In this document: one piece after another, positions 18,193 to 26,588 of the stretch | How positions within the stretch are numbered: position 1 is the first letter of the stretch | How the letters are laid out: each line of letters begins with the position of its first letter | DNA from: Mycoplana dimorpha | GTDB taxonomy: Bacteria > Pseudomonadota > Alphaproteobacteria > Rhizobiales > Rhizobiaceae | Direction: 5' to 3' | DNA: 64,000 bases | NCBI RefSeq assembly: GCF_003046475.1 | Contig: NZ_PZZZ01000003.1 | Coordinates: 372,001 to 436,000 of the forward strand | Program-made: the position numbers and the translations under genes | The notes under the pieces: model-generated | Seen by the model: only the letters and a program-made list of their open reading frames with translations | Told to the model about the DNA's origin: nothing | The model's database searches: none

Positions 18193-19071
18193 ATGTCCCA
18201 GTTCTCACAGGTTGTTCTATCCGGTCTGGCCACCGGCTCCATCTACGCGCTTGTCGCGATCGGCTTTACCCTCGTCTGGCAGGCCGCCCAGACCGTGAAC
18301 TTCGCCCAGGGTGAGTTCGTCATGTTGCCGGCCTTCTTCGTGCTGGCCGGCATGAGCCTGTTCGGCCTGTCGTTCGGGACTGCGTTGCTGTTCGGCCTCG
18401 CCGTTTCCGTCGTGGTGCTCGGGCTGTTGTTCAAGAAGCTGGTCGCCGAGCCGATCCTGCCGCATGGCGGCATCACGCTGATCATCGCCACGATGGCGCT
18501 CGGCATCCTGCTCAAGGAAAGCGTCAAGGAGTTCTACTCCGCCGAGGCGCAGCCGTTCCCGTCGATCTTTCCGAATGACCCGATCGATGTCTTCGGCGCC
18601 GTTCTGTCGATGCAAGACATCCTCAATCTCGCCTTCTCGCTTGCCGTCGTGGTGGCGCTCACGCTGTTCCTCAACAGGACGCGCACCGGCCGCTGCATGC
18701 AGGCCACCGCGCAGAACCCGGCGGTCGCCGAGATCCTCGGCGTCAACGTCAAGCGCATGATCCTCTACACCTTCCTGATCAATGCGGCGCTGGCAGCCCT
18801 TGCCTCGTTCCTGATCACGCCGGTCTACCTGGCAAAGTTCTCGAACGGCGAAACGCTCGGCCTGATCGCCTTCATCGCCGCGATTGTCGGCGGCTTCAAC
18901 CAGATCCGCGGCGCGCTCGCCGGCGGTCTCTTGATCGGCGTTCTCGACAATCTCACCGCAGCTTATGTCACCGCTGAGTATCGTGCGGCACTGCCGCTCG
19001 TGCTTCTGATCGTCATCATCCTCGTCAGGCCGCAGGGCCTCCTCGGCACCAAGGAAGGCAGGGCGGTATGA
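18193..19071 (+). CDS. livH: Branched-chain amino-acid ABC transporter permease (LivH family)
   Basis: Inner-membrane permease, 292 residues, with the LivH opening QVVLSGLATGSIYALVAIGFTLVWQA and NFAQGEFVML. The second half holds the ATPase contact loop (RTRTGRCMQATAQNPAVAEI) before LGVNVKRM. Second gene of the operon. Its stop overlaps the start of the next permease by 4 bases (ATGA), showing translational coupling. Confidence 0.94.
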   Translation: MSQFSQVVLSGLATGSIYALVAIGFTLVWQAAQTVNFAQGEFVMLPAFFVLAGMSLFGLSFGTALLFGLAVSVVVLGLLFKKLVAEPILPHGGITLIIATMALGILLKESVKEFYSAEAQPFPSIFPNDPIDVFGAVLSMQDILNLAFSLAVVVALTLFLNRTRTGRCMQATAQNPAVAEILGVNVKRMILYTFLINAALAALASFLITPVYLAKFSNGETLGLIAFIAAIVGGFNQIRGALAGGLLIGVLDNLTAAYVTAEYRAALPLVLLIVIILVRPQGLLGTKEGRAV

Positions 19072-20051
19072 TGAACGTCCGCATGCGCACCCTCTCGATC
19101 CTGGGTCTGGTCGCTCTGGCGATCGCAGCGCCGATCGGTCAGGGCAACTACATCATCTATGTGCTGACGTCCTGGCTGGTCTTCGCCATCGCGGCCATGG
19201 GGCTGAACCTGACGCTCGGATATGCGGGCCAGATCTCGCTGGCCCAGGCGGCGTTCATGGCGATCGGGGCCTATGTGACGTCGCTGCTGACGCTCGCCGG
19301 CTGGCACTGGATTCTGGCGATGCCGCTGGCCCTTCTTGCCTGCTTCGTGGTCGGGCTGCTGCTCGGCTACCCGGCGCTGCGGGTGAAGGGGCACTTCCTG
19401 GCCTTCGTCACGCTCGCCTTCAACACGCTCGTGTTCCTGGTGCTGCGCAACGAGGACTGGCTGACCGGCGGCTCCTATGGGCTGGTCGGCATGCCGCGGC
19501 CGGACTTCGGCCTGTTCTCGACGATGAAGCAGCTGCATTTCTACTACTTCACGCTTGGCGTGACCGTGCTTGCCGCGCTGGCGATGTGGGGGATCGTTCG
19601 CTCGCCCTGGGGGCGCGCCTTCAAGGCGCTGCGCGAAAACCCCATCCGCGCCGAGAGCCTCGGCGTCGATACCCGCCGCATCACCCTGCTCGCCTTCGCG
19701 ATCGGCTCCGCCTACGGCGGACTGGCAGGTGCCCTGGTTGCGCCGCTCGTGCAGTTCATCGAACCGGGATCGTTCGGGGTGGCCCATTCCCTTCGCATTC
19801 TGCTGATGGTCGTGGTTGGCGGCTCCGGCTATTTCTTCGGCCCGTTCCTGGGGGCTGCCGTCGTCATCCTCCTGCCGGAGGTGCTGCGTTTCGCCGAGGG
19901 GTACTACCTCATCATCTACTCGGCGCTGGTCATCGTGATGCTGGTGTTCGTGCCCTCCGGATTGATCGGCGTGTGGGGCCGGTTGCATGAAAAATTCTGG
20001 CCCAGGCACGAAATCCGGGCTGACCTGAAAGAGGGAGCGGGCCTGAAATGA
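19068..20051 (+). CDS. livM: Branched-chain amino-acid ABC transporter permease (LivM family)
   Basis: 327-residue inner-membrane permease with the LivM signature GLNLTLGYAGQISLAQAAF near residue 45, then GHFLAFVTLAF and the contact loop SPWGRAFKALRENPIRAESLG. It pairs with LivH to form the channel. Its start overlaps the livH stop and its own stop overlaps the next ATPase start by 4 bases. Confidence 0.94.
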   Translation: MMNVRMRTLSILGLVALAIAAPIGQGNYIIYVLTSWLVFAIAAMGLNLTLGYAGQISLAQAAFMAIGAYVTSLLTLAGWHWILAMPLALLACFVVGLLLGYPALRVKGHFLAFVTLAFNTLVFLVLRNEDWLTGGSYGLVGMPRPDFGLFSTMKQLHFYYFTLGVTVLAALAMWGIVRSPWGRAFKALRENPIRAESLGVDTRRITLLAFAIGSAYGGLAGALVAPLVQFIEPGSFGVAHSLRILLMVVVGGSGYFFGPFLGAAVVILLPEVLRFAEGYYLIIYSALVIVMLVFVPSGLIGVWGRLHEKFWPRHEIRADLKEGAGLK

Positions 20052-20794
20052 GCATGCCAGTCCTTTCAGTCCGCAACATCGAGAAGAGCTTTGGCGGCAT
20101 CCGGGCCGTGAACGGTGTCTCGTTCGACGTGCACAAGGGTGAAATCCTCGGCCTGATCGGCCCGAACGGCTCGGGCAAGTCGACGCTCTTCAACTGCATC
20201 CTCGGTCAGCTGCCGCCGGATGGCGGCGACGTTTCGGTCAACGGCAGGAATGTCTCCGGGATGCGCGCCTCCGACCTCAACAGGCTCGGCGTCGGCCGGA
20301 CCTTCCAGCAGCTGTCGGTGTTCCCGAAGATGTCGGTGCTCGACAACATCATCCTTGCCGGCCAGGAACACCACGGCAGCATGCTGTCGCGGCTCTTCGG
20401 CCCGGGCGACGCCGGGCTGACCGCGGAGGCCGAGAAGCTGATCGCCTTCTTCCGCCTGAGCCATCTGCGCGACACACTCGCCGGTTCGCTGTCCTACGGC
20501 CAGCAGAAGCTGGTCGATGCGGCGATGGCCTTCATGGCGGGGCCGAGCCTCGTGCTGCTCGACGAGCCGGCGGGGGGCGTGAACCTCACCATGCTCGCGG
20601 GTCTGAAGGAGCGGCTGACCGCCTACAATGCCGAGCACGGCACGACCTTCGTGGTGATCGAGCACAACATGGAGTTCGTCATGAGCCTCTGCACCCGCAT
20701 CATCGTGCTTTCGGAAGGCAGCATCATCGCGGAAGGCACGCCGGACGAAATCCGCGCCAACCAGGCCGTCATCGACGCCTATCTGGGGGGCTGA
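20048..20794 (+). CDS. livG: Branched-chain amino-acid ABC transporter ATPase (LivG family)
   Basis: 248-residue ABC ATPase: Walker A GPNGSGKSTLFN (residues 36-47), Q-loop region, signature LSYGQQKLVD and Walker B VLLDEPAGGVN. The signature reads SYGQQ rather than SGGQQ, which is common in LivG. One of two ATPases that power the transporter. Two bases separate its stop from the livF start. Confidence 0.94.
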   Translation: MSMPVLSVRNIEKSFGGIRAVNGVSFDVHKGEILGLIGPNGSGKSTLFNCILGQLPPDGGDVSVNGRNVSGMRASDLNRLGVGRTFQQLSVFPKMSVLDNIILAGQEHHGSMLSRLFGPGDAGLTAEAEKLIAFFRLSHLRDTLAGSLSYGQQKLVDAAMAFMAGPSLVLLDEPAGGVNLTMLAGLKERLTAYNAEHGTTFVVIEHNMEFVMSLCTRIIVLSEGSIIAEGTPDEIRANQAVIDAYLGG

Positions 20795-20796
20795 CC

Positions 20797-21534
20797 ATGC
20801 TTGAACTGAAGAACATCCACGGCGGCTACGGCAAGATCACGATCCTGAACGGCGTGTCGTTTTCGATTCCGAAGGGGTCCATCACCACCGTGATCGGACC
20901 GAACGGCGCCGGCAAGTCCACCGTCTTCAAGGCGATCTTCGGCCTCCTCAACATCCACTCGGGGCAGGTGCTGCTCGACGGCAAGGACGTGACGCGAAAC
21001 ACGCCGCGGCAGATGATCGGCCATGGCGTCACCTACGTGCCGCAGGGGCGCAACGTGGTGCCGCAGCTGTCCGTGTACCACAACCTGGAGCTCGGCGGCA
21101 TCACCGCGACCGACCAGGCGAAGGTGCGCCAGCGCATCGAGACGGTGATGGACCAGTTCCCGATGCTGCGGCAGTTCCGCGACCGCAAGGCCATCGAACT
21201 TTCGGGCGGGCAGCAGAAGCAGCTCGAAGTGGCGCGCGCGCTGCTGCTCGATCCGAAGCTGATCCTGATCGACGAGCCGTCGATCGGCCTGTCGCCCAAT
21301 CTCGTGCAGGAGGTCTTCAGGACGCTCGTCCGGCTGCGCGATAAGGGCGTCACCATCCTGATGGTGGAGCAGAACGCCAGGTCGGCGCTGGCGATCTCCG
21401 ACTACGGCTTGGTGCTGGAACTCGGGCAGACGCGCATGCACGACGAGGCCGGCAAGCTGCTTGCCGACCCGCGGGTCGGACAACTTTTCCTGGGCGGTCA
21501 CGTCGGGGGGGACGCTGCCGAAGCGGAAAGCTAG
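20797..21534 (+). CDS. livF: Branched-chain amino-acid ABC transporter ATPase (LivF family)
   Basis: 245-residue ABC ATPase: Walker A GPNGAGKSTVFK, signature LSGGQQKQLE and Walker B ILIDEPSIGLSPN. The VPQGRNVVPQLSVYHNLELG stretch is typical for LivF. Last membrane-associated part of the operon; the order binding protein-H-M-G-F is the standard one. Confidence 0.94.
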   Translation: MLELKNIHGGYGKITILNGVSFSIPKGSITTVIGPNGAGKSTVFKAIFGLLNIHSGQVLLDGKDVTRNTPRQMIGHGVTYVPQGRNVVPQLSVYHNLELGGITATDQAKVRQRIETVMDQFPMLRQFRDRKAIELSGGQQKQLEVARALLLDPKLILIDEPSIGLSPNLVQEVFRTLVRLRDKGVTILMVEQNARSALAISDYGLVLELGQTRMHDEAGKLLADPRVGQLFLGGHVGGDAAEAES

Positions 21535-21686
21535 CTGAACCGGCTAGGGGATCCGAACCGACAAAGGGCGAAGTGGGCGCATCGTCCGCCGCCGCTGATC
21601 GACATGGACCTGCGCTGTTCGAGGCGCTAATCCTGCAACATGCAGGGGAGGGGCAATCTGCCCGTCGCGGAGAAGGGAAACGGATC

Positions 21687-21905
21687 ATGGCGAACGACAA
21701 GCTGGATACGGCCGCCCTTCTCAAGGAGATCGCCGAAACCCCGAAGCGCGACAACAGCGCCTATCATCGCGCCGTCGCCGAGGCGCGCCACGCGTTTGCG
21801 CAGGCCGAGATCGCGCTCGGCGGGGCCGTGCGCCTGCAGACCAAGGCGAAGCTGAAGCGCAGCGGCAAGTATGTCGTCAAATGGACGTTCGAACGGCTGA
21901 AGTGA
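21687..21905 (+). CDS. Conserved-type hypothetical protein, 72 aa
   Basis: I do not recognise the family. The start at 21687 has AGAAGGG ahead; the in-frame stretch upstream to 21573 has no protein-like composition. The 72-residue product is basic, without signal peptide or membrane segment, and is predicted mainly helical (LLKEIAETPKRDNSAYHRAV, then an Ala-rich helix and a Lys-rich end KTKAKLKRSGKYVVKWTF-like). It lies 152 bp after livF on the same strand, far enough to be a separate unit. A coding function is likely from codon use and the ribosome site, but no role can be given. Confidence 0.55.
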   Translation: MANDKLDTAALLKEIAETPKRDNSAYHRAVAEARHAFAQAEIALGGAVRLQTKAKLKRSGKYVVKWTFERLK

Positions 21906-21923
21906 CGCCGCGGGGCCCGCGCC

Positions 21924-22811
21924 CTATTTCAGCCCGTTCGCCTCGGCGACGAAGTCCGACAGCATCGGCACGTAGTCCTCGCCGCGACCGGCGCCGACGG
22001 CTAGCGCGAAGGCGTTGCGGACCGCCGCCCCCATCGGATTGGCCGCACCTGCCGCATTGGCGAAGGCGGACAGATAGCTCATGTCCTTGAAGCCGTTGCG
22101 CATCGCGAACTTGTGGGCGTTCGGGTCGCGCTCCAGCACCCAGCGGAAGAAGGTCTGGTAGAAGCCGCAATCCATGCGGCCGCCGCGGATGACGCTGTCG
22201 AAGGTCTCGGGCGTCAGACCCGCCTTGCGGCCGAGCATCAGCGCCTCCGCATAGAGGGCGGCATAGCCCATCGACAGGAAGTTGTTGAGCAGCTTCATGG
22301 TGTGGCCGGTGCCGGTCGGGCCGGTATGGATGACCCGGCCGGCGAAGCAGTCGAGGATCGGGCGCACCTTGGCGACGTCCGCCTCCGCGCCGCCGACCAT
22401 CACGTCGAGCGTGCCGGCGGCCGCATCGGCCGGGGTGCGGCCGAGCGGCGCGTCGATCAGGGTGATCTGCTTTTGCGCCAGCCGGGCGGCAAGCGCGGTG
22501 GTGACGGAGGGGTCGGAGGTCGAGCAATCGACGATCGTCAGCGGCCGGCCGGCCGATGCGATGCCGCCCTCGCCCTCGACGACGGCAAGAACCTCGGGCG
22601 AGCCGGTGACGCAGAGGACGATCACGTCGCAGCGCTCGGCCATCTCCCGTGGCGACGTCGCCTCGCTCGCTCCCTTGGCGACCAGTGCCTCCAGCGGCGT
22701 GCGGTTGCGATGCGCCATGCCGACCAGCGGATGGCCCTTGGCAAGTATGTTCGCCGCCATGCCCTGCCCCATGAGGCCCAGGCCGATGAAACCCACTGCA
22801 GTCTTTGTCAT
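21924..22811 (-). CDS. Beta-hydroxyacid dehydrogenase (3-hydroxyisobutyrate dehydrogenase family)
   Basis: NAD(P)-dependent oxidoreductase, 295 residues. The N-terminal nucleotide fold is VGFIGLGLMGQGMAANI (residues 5-21); the catalytic-type lysine is in GHTMKLLNN at about residue 170, and DAPLGRTPADA is the substrate-binding signature region (family: DAPVSGG). The variation there argues against naming 3-hydroxyisobutyrate as the substrate. The start at 22811 has GGGAGAG ahead, unlike the in-frame ATG at 22853. It lies 146 bp after galM on the same strand; a metabolic link to galM is not evident. Confidence 0.85.
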   Translation of the reverse strand: MTKTAVGFIGLGLMGQGMAANILAKGHPLVGMAHRNRTPLEALVAKGASEATSPREMAERCDVIVLCVTGSPEVLAVVEGEGGIASAGRPLTIVDCSTSDPSVTTALAARLAQKQITLIDAPLGRTPADAAAGTLDVMVGGAEADVAKVRPILDCFAGRVIHTGPTGTGHTMKLLNNFLSMGYAALYAEALMLGRKAGLTPETFDSVIRGGRMDCGFYQTFFRWVLERDPNAHKFAMRNGFKDMSYLSAFANAAGAANPMGAAVRNAFALAVGAGRGEDYVPMLSDFVAEANGLK

Positions 22812-22957
22812 TCTTGCTCTCCCGATTTCGATTTCGTTCGGCGACATTCCCATTCGCTGTCGCCCTGTTTCAGTCCTTGTGAGAAGCAGCCTCCCCCTTC
22901 TGCTGCGCCCGCAGTGCGGTGGGCCAGATTTTTAGTGCCAAGCCGATGCTCCCGCGG

Positions 22958-23974
22958 TCAGCTTCTCGCAAAGACGTAATCCGTCTCCTGTCTCAGTGTT
23001 TCGCCAGGACGCAGCACGGCAGCCGGAAAGCCGGCATGGTTGACCGCGTCGGGCCAGATCTGGGTTTCAAGGCAGAAGCCGGCGAACGGGCCGTAGCGCC
23101 GGCCGTCGAGACCGGCCACGGGCACGTCGATCTTGCTGCCGGTGTAGAGCTGCACGCCCGGCTCGGTGGTGTGCACCTCCATCGACACGCCCGAGATGGG
23201 GCTGTGCGCCCGTGCGACCGGCGTTTTGCCCCGCCGCTGCGGCGAGAGGCAGAAGTTGTGGTCGAAGGCCACGCCGCCCGCCTCCAACTGGCGCCGCATC
23301 GGCGTCGTGGTGCGCAGGTCGAAAGGCGTGCCGGCGACCGGCCGGATCTCCCCGGTCGGGATCAGCCGCTCGTCGACCGGCAGGTAATGCTCGGCGGCGA
23401 TGGTGATGTCGTGCCCGAGCGCATCGGCTTCGCCGTCCAGGTTGAAGTAGCTGTGCTGGCAGAGATTGGCGATGGTCGGCGCGTCCGTCGTCGCCTCGTA
23501 GAGCACCGACAATGTTCCCGCTCCGGCGAGCCGGTAGGTGCAGGTGATCGTGCAGTTGCCCGGATAGCCGGCACGGCCGGCGGGATCGACGATCCTGAGG
23601 ACGACGTGGCTGTCGGATTGCTCGACGACCGACCAGTTGCGCCTGGCGAGGCCGTCGCTGCCGCCGTGCAGGTGCGTGACGCCGTTCTCGTTGCATTCCA
23701 GCTGGTAGGCCGTGCCGTCGACCGTGAACCGTCCGCCGCCGATGCGGTTGGCGTTGCGGCCGGGCGTGGCGCCGAAATAGGGCGAATAAGCGATGTAATC
23801 GGGCAGGGTGGCAAGGCCCAGCACAAGCGGCGGACGGTGGCCTTCGAGCCGCAGGTCCTGGATCACCGCACCCCAGGTGATCACCCGTGCCGTCAGCCCG
23901 CTGCCGGAAATCGAGATGCGGTGGACCGGCTCGCCGGAAGGCAGTTGGCCGAACAGCTCAATTCCAGCACCCAC
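22958..23974 (-). CDS. galM: Aldose 1-epimerase (galactose mutarotase)
   Basis: Interconverts alpha and beta anomers of hexoses. 338 residues, with family motifs in order: ATPGRNANRIGGG, NGVTHLHGG (first catalytic His), CQHSYFNLDG (second catalytic His) and FCLETQIWPDAVNH with the catalytic Glu. No signal peptide, so cytoplasmic. No galactose genes are adjacent, which is common in rhizobia where galM is often alone. A near-perfect 33-bp palindrome lies 56 bp upstream of the start (24030-24062) and may control it. Confidence 0.93.
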   Translation of the reverse strand: MGAGIELFGQLPSGEPVHRISISGSGLTARVITWGAVIQDLRLEGHRPPLVLGLATLPDYIAYSPYFGATPGRNANRIGGGRFTVDGTAYQLECNENGVTHLHGGSDGLARRNWSVVEQSDSHVVLRIVDPAGRAGYPGNCTITCTYRLAGAGTLSVLYEATTDAPTIANLCQHSYFNLDGEADALGHDITIAAEHYLPVDERLIPTGEIRPVAGTPFDLRTTTPMRRQLEAGGVAFDHNFCLSPQRRGKTPVARAHSPISGVSMEVHTTEPGVQLYTGSKIDVPVAGLDGRRYGPFAGFCLETQIWPDAVNHAGFPAAVLRPGETLRQETDYVFARS

Positions 23975-24029
23975 CGCGCGACCCTCCGCATGTTTCCCAT
24001 GCGGCAGACTGCGGCAAGACTGCGGGCCA

Positions 24030-24062
24030 GCGCAACTGAAAAATCATATTTTTCGGTTGCGC
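24030..24062. repeat. Near-perfect 33-bp palindrome upstream of galM
   Basis: Arms GCGCAACTGAAAAAT and ATTTTTCGGTTGCGC flank a 3-base centre (CAT) with one mismatch in 15. It lies between the GNAT gene and galM, both on the minus strand. The A/T runs are inside the stem and no T run follows it, so it does not look like a standard terminator. It could be an operator or a transcribed hairpin. Confidence 0.65.
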
Positions 24063-24121
24063 CGAAGTGACCGGCGGACGACACCGGCCGAACGAAGGCG
24101 TCGACGGCGCCCGCGCGCGGG

Positions 24122-24571
24122 TCAGACGTTCTTCTGGTAGACGATGAACGGCGTCTTCACCGCCACCCGGTCGTATAGGCGGCGTGCGGTGGCGTTGAAC
24201 TCCTGCGTCAGCCAATAGACCTTGGGCGCTCCGGCTTCGGCCGCCCGCGCGTGGACCGCCTCGATCAGCGCCCGGCCGATGCCGGTGCCGCGGACCTCCG
24301 GGTCCGCATAGAGATCCTGCAGGTAGCAGACATTGTTGATGGCCCAGCAGGAGCGATGGAACAGGTAGTGGGTGAGGCCGACGGGCTTGCCGTCGACCAG
24401 GGCCAGCAGGCCGGAAAACTCGTTGGCGCCCTCGCCGGTCAGGCGGGCGAAGGTCGAGCGGAACACCTCCTCGGGCAGCACGGTCTCGTAGAAGGCGAGG
24501 TAGGCGGTCCACAGGCGCCGCCACTCCGCTTCGTCGGCTGCCGTCAGTGGCCTGATTTCGAGACCTGCCAT
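24122..24571 (-). CDS. GNAT-family N-acetyltransferase
   Basis: 149-residue acetyltransferase fold. The acetyl-CoA loop reads VRGTGIGRALIE (Q/RxxGxG/A motif) after LQDLYADPE, as in the family, followed by YWLTQEFNATARRLYDRV. The acceptor substrate is unknown. The start at 24571 has GGAGGA ahead and overlaps the 3' region of metA by a few bases (metA stop at 24576), so it is probably co-transcribed with metA and would also sit under the SAM-II riboswitch. A longer frame to 24661 would lie inside metA and is not supported. Confidence 0.88.
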   Translation of the reverse strand: MAGLEIRPLTAADEAEWRRLWTAYLAFYETVLPEEVFRSTFARLTGEGANEFSGLLALVDGKPVGLTHYLFHRSCWAINNVCYLQDLYADPEVRGTGIGRALIEAVHARAAEAGAPKVYWLTQEFNATARRLYDRVAVKTPFIVYQKNV

Positions 24572-24575
24572 CAAT

Positions 24576-25499
24576 TCATTCCTCCGAACCGATCTTCTCC
24601 AGATCATACGGCGTCGACTGGTACATCTCGTTGATCCAGTTGCCGAACAGCAGATGTGCATGGCTGCGCCAGCGGTTCAAGGGGGCGTTGGCGGGATCGT
24701 TGTGGGGAAAATAGTTCTTCGGCATGTTGATCGGCACGCCGGCGTCGACGTCACGGAAATACTCGTCGGCGAGCGAGGTCGAATCGTATTCGACGTGGTT
24801 GAAGACATAGAGCCGCTTGCCGGCCTTTTCCTGCACGAAACAGACGCCGGTCTCGTCCGATTCCATCAGGATTTCGAGGCCCGGGTGCTTGCGGATGTCC
24901 TCGGCGCGCACCTCGGTCCAGCGCGAGACGGGGATCTGGAAATCGTCGGAAAAGCCGTTGAGGAACACCGAGGAGGGATTGCGGTTGTGATGGCGGAAGA
25001 CGCCGAACGCCTTCTCGTTCAGAGTATACTTCGGCACGCCGTGAAAATGGTAGATCGCCGCCATCGCCCCCCAGCAGACGTTCAGCGTCGAGTGGACGTT
25101 GGTCACGGTCCAGTCGAAGATCCGCTGCATCTCGTCCCAGTAGGTGACGTCCTCGTAGTCGAGCGTCTCGATCGGCGCGCCGGTGATGACGAAGCCGTCG
25201 AACTTGCGGTGCCTGATGTCCTCCCAGGTGTCGTAGAAGGCGAGCAGATGTTCTTCCGGCGTGTTCTTCGGCTTGTGGCCGCCGATGCGCACCAGCGACA
25301 GTTCCACCTGCAGCGGCGTTGCGCCGATCAGGCGCGCCATCTGGATCTCGGTCTTGATCTTGTTGGGCATGAGGTTGAGGAGCCCGATCTGCAGGGGGCG
25401 GATGTCCTGGCGCACCGCCGCCGTCTCGGTCATCACCCGCACGCCCTCGTCGACGAGGGTCTCGAAGGCGGGCAGCGTGTCGGGAATCTTGATGGGCAT
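24576..25499 (-). CDS. metA: Homoserine O-acyltransferase MetA, probably acetyl-specific
   Basis: Acylates homoserine in the first step unique to methionine synthesis. 307 residues; catalytic C142 (NVCWGAM), K47 (MPNKIKTE) and the His-Glu pair in NHVEYD are present. Residue 111 is glutamate (GAPIE, positions 107-111). In characterised enzymes Glu111 goes with acetyl-CoA use and Gly111 (as in E. coli) with succinyl-CoA, so this enzyme is predicted to make O-acetylhomoserine. A SAM-II riboswitch and a terminator hairpin precede it, which fits feedback by S-adenosylmethionine. Confidence 0.95.
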   Translation of the reverse strand: MPIKIPDTLPAFETLVDEGVRVMTETAAVRQDIRPLQIGLLNLMPNKIKTEIQMARLIGATPLQVELSLVRIGGHKPKNTPEEHLLAFYDTWEDIRHRKFDGFVITGAPIETLDYEDVTYWDEMQRIFDWTVTNVHSTLNVCWGAMAAIYHFHGVPKYTLNEKAFGVFRHHNRNPSSVFLNGFSDDFQIPVSRWTEVRAEDIRKHPGLEILMESDETGVCFVQEKAGKRLYVFNHVEYDSTSLADEYFRDVDAGVPINMPKNYFPHNDPANAPLNRWRSHAHLLFGNWINEMYQSTPYDLEKIGSEE

Positions 25500-25524
25500 G
25501 GCTCACTCGATCAGAAACAAAAAA

Positions 25525-25551
25525 ACCGGCGGCGATTGCGTCGCGACCGGT
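25525..25551 (-). terminator. Leader terminator between SAM-II aptamer and metA
   Basis: On the minus strand ACCGG...CCGGT with an inner CGCGA/TCGC pairing forms an imperfect hairpin followed directly by seven T (forward A run 25518-25525). It lies between the aptamer and the metA start, in the right place for SAM-controlled transcription attenuation. Confidence 0.7.
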
Positions 25552-25574
25552 CCACGGGAGAGTTTTCTTCTCGC

Positions 25575-25632
25575 GGCCCTTTAGCGACTTCTTTTACGTG
25601 GCTGCAAGCCGGCCGGCCAAATCACCACGGGA
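25575..25632 (-). promoter_or_regulatory. SAM-II riboswitch (metA RNA motif)
   Basis: The minus strand reads CCCGTGGTGATTTG, then a GC-rich loop, GCAGCCACG, and GTCGCTAAAGGG. These are the conserved blocks of the SAM-II aptamer: P1 is CGTGG with CCACG, and the CTAAA block forms the pseudoknot side. SAM-II is known upstream of metA/metX genes of alphaproteobacteria. It binds S-adenosylmethionine and turns the gene off. Confidence 0.92.
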
Positions 25633-25760
25633 CAGAGCGTTCATAACGCCGCTGCGCTCCAGAATCAATCGCGGCGCGCCAGCAGGTTTCGATCGCGCCG
25701 GGCCATGCCGGCAAGCGGCCGTGGAGGCACCATCGCCGCCACAGGGTGATTTGACCGGGC

Positions 25761-26486
25761 TCAGACGAAGAACTGGCCGCCATTGGCGGAGATCGTCGAA
25801 CCGGTGATGAAGCCGGCATCGTCAGAGGCCAGGAACACCACGCAGCGGGCGATCTCCTCGGGTTCGCCCAGCCGGCCGACCGGAATCTGCGGAATGATGC
25901 GCTCGTTCAGCACCTTTTCGGGCACGGCGCGGACCATTTCCGTGCCGATATAGCCGGGACAGATGGCGTTGACGGTGATGCCCTTGGCAGCCCCCTCCTG
26001 GGCGAGCGCCTTGGTGAAGCCGAGGTCGCCGGCCTTGGCAGCGGAATAGTTGACCTGGCCCATCTGCCCCTTCTGGCCGTTGATCGAGGAAATGTTGATG
26101 ATGCGGCCAAAACTGCGGTCGCGCATGCCGGTCCAGACCGGATGGGTCATGTTGAAGAGGCCGGTGAGATTGGTGTTGATCACCTCGCCCCACTGCTGCG
26201 GCGTCATCTTGTGGAACATCGCGTCGCGGGTGATGCCGGCATTGTTGACCAGCACCTCGATCGGCCCGACGTCCGCTTCCACCCTGGCGATCCCCTCAGC
26301 GCAGGCTTCATAGCTGGAGACGTCCCACTTGAAGACCGCGATGCCGGTTTGCGCCTTGAAGGCGTCGGCGGCCTCGTCGTTGCCGGCATAGTTGGCGGCC
26401 ACCTTGTAGCCGGCGTCCCTGAGCGCTGTCGAAATCGCTGCGCCGATGCCGCGCGTGCCGCCCGTGACCAAAGCTGTCCTGCTCAT
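25761..26486 (-). CDS. phbB: Acetoacetyl-CoA reductase
   Basis: NADPH-dependent reductase of polyhydroxybutyrate synthesis, making (R)-3-hydroxybutyryl-CoA. 241 residues. Short-chain dehydrogenase features: TGGTRGIGAA cofactor loop (residues 8-17), NNAGITRD, the active-site serine in NISSINGQKG and YSAAKAG with catalytic Tyr and Lys. The start at 26486 has GGGGGAG ahead; the in-frame ATG at 26534 lacks one. It follows phbA on the same strand with 102 bp between, which contain a stable hairpin. Confidence 0.95.
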   Translation of the reverse strand: MSRTALVTGGTRGIGAAISTALRDAGYKVAANYAGNDEAADAFKAQTGIAVFKWDVSSYEACAEGIARVEADVGPIEVLVNNAGITRDAMFHKMTPQQWGEVINTNLTGLFNMTHPVWTGMRDRSFGRIINISSINGQKGQMGQVNYSAAKAGDLGFTKALAQEGAAKGITVNAICPGYIGTEMVRAVPEKVLNERIIPQIPVGRLGEPEEIARCVVFLASDDAGFITGSTISANGGQFFV

Positions 26487-26520
26487 GTCTGCACTCCCCC
26501 CTGATGTTGATCTCGTTGGG

Positions 26521-26547
26521 AAAGCGCGGCGCAAAGCGCCACGCTTT
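26521..26547 (-). repeat. Hairpin between phbA and phbB
   Basis: AAAGCG-c-GGCGC, loop AAA, GCGCC-a-CGCTTT forms an 11-bp stem with one mismatch inside the phbA-phbB gap. It may lower read-through or shape the phbA/phbB ratio. There is only a short T run on the minus strand. Confidence 0.55.
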
Positions 26548-26588
26548 GAATGCGACGGTCGACGGGCGACGCTTGTGGTGCGTGCGGC

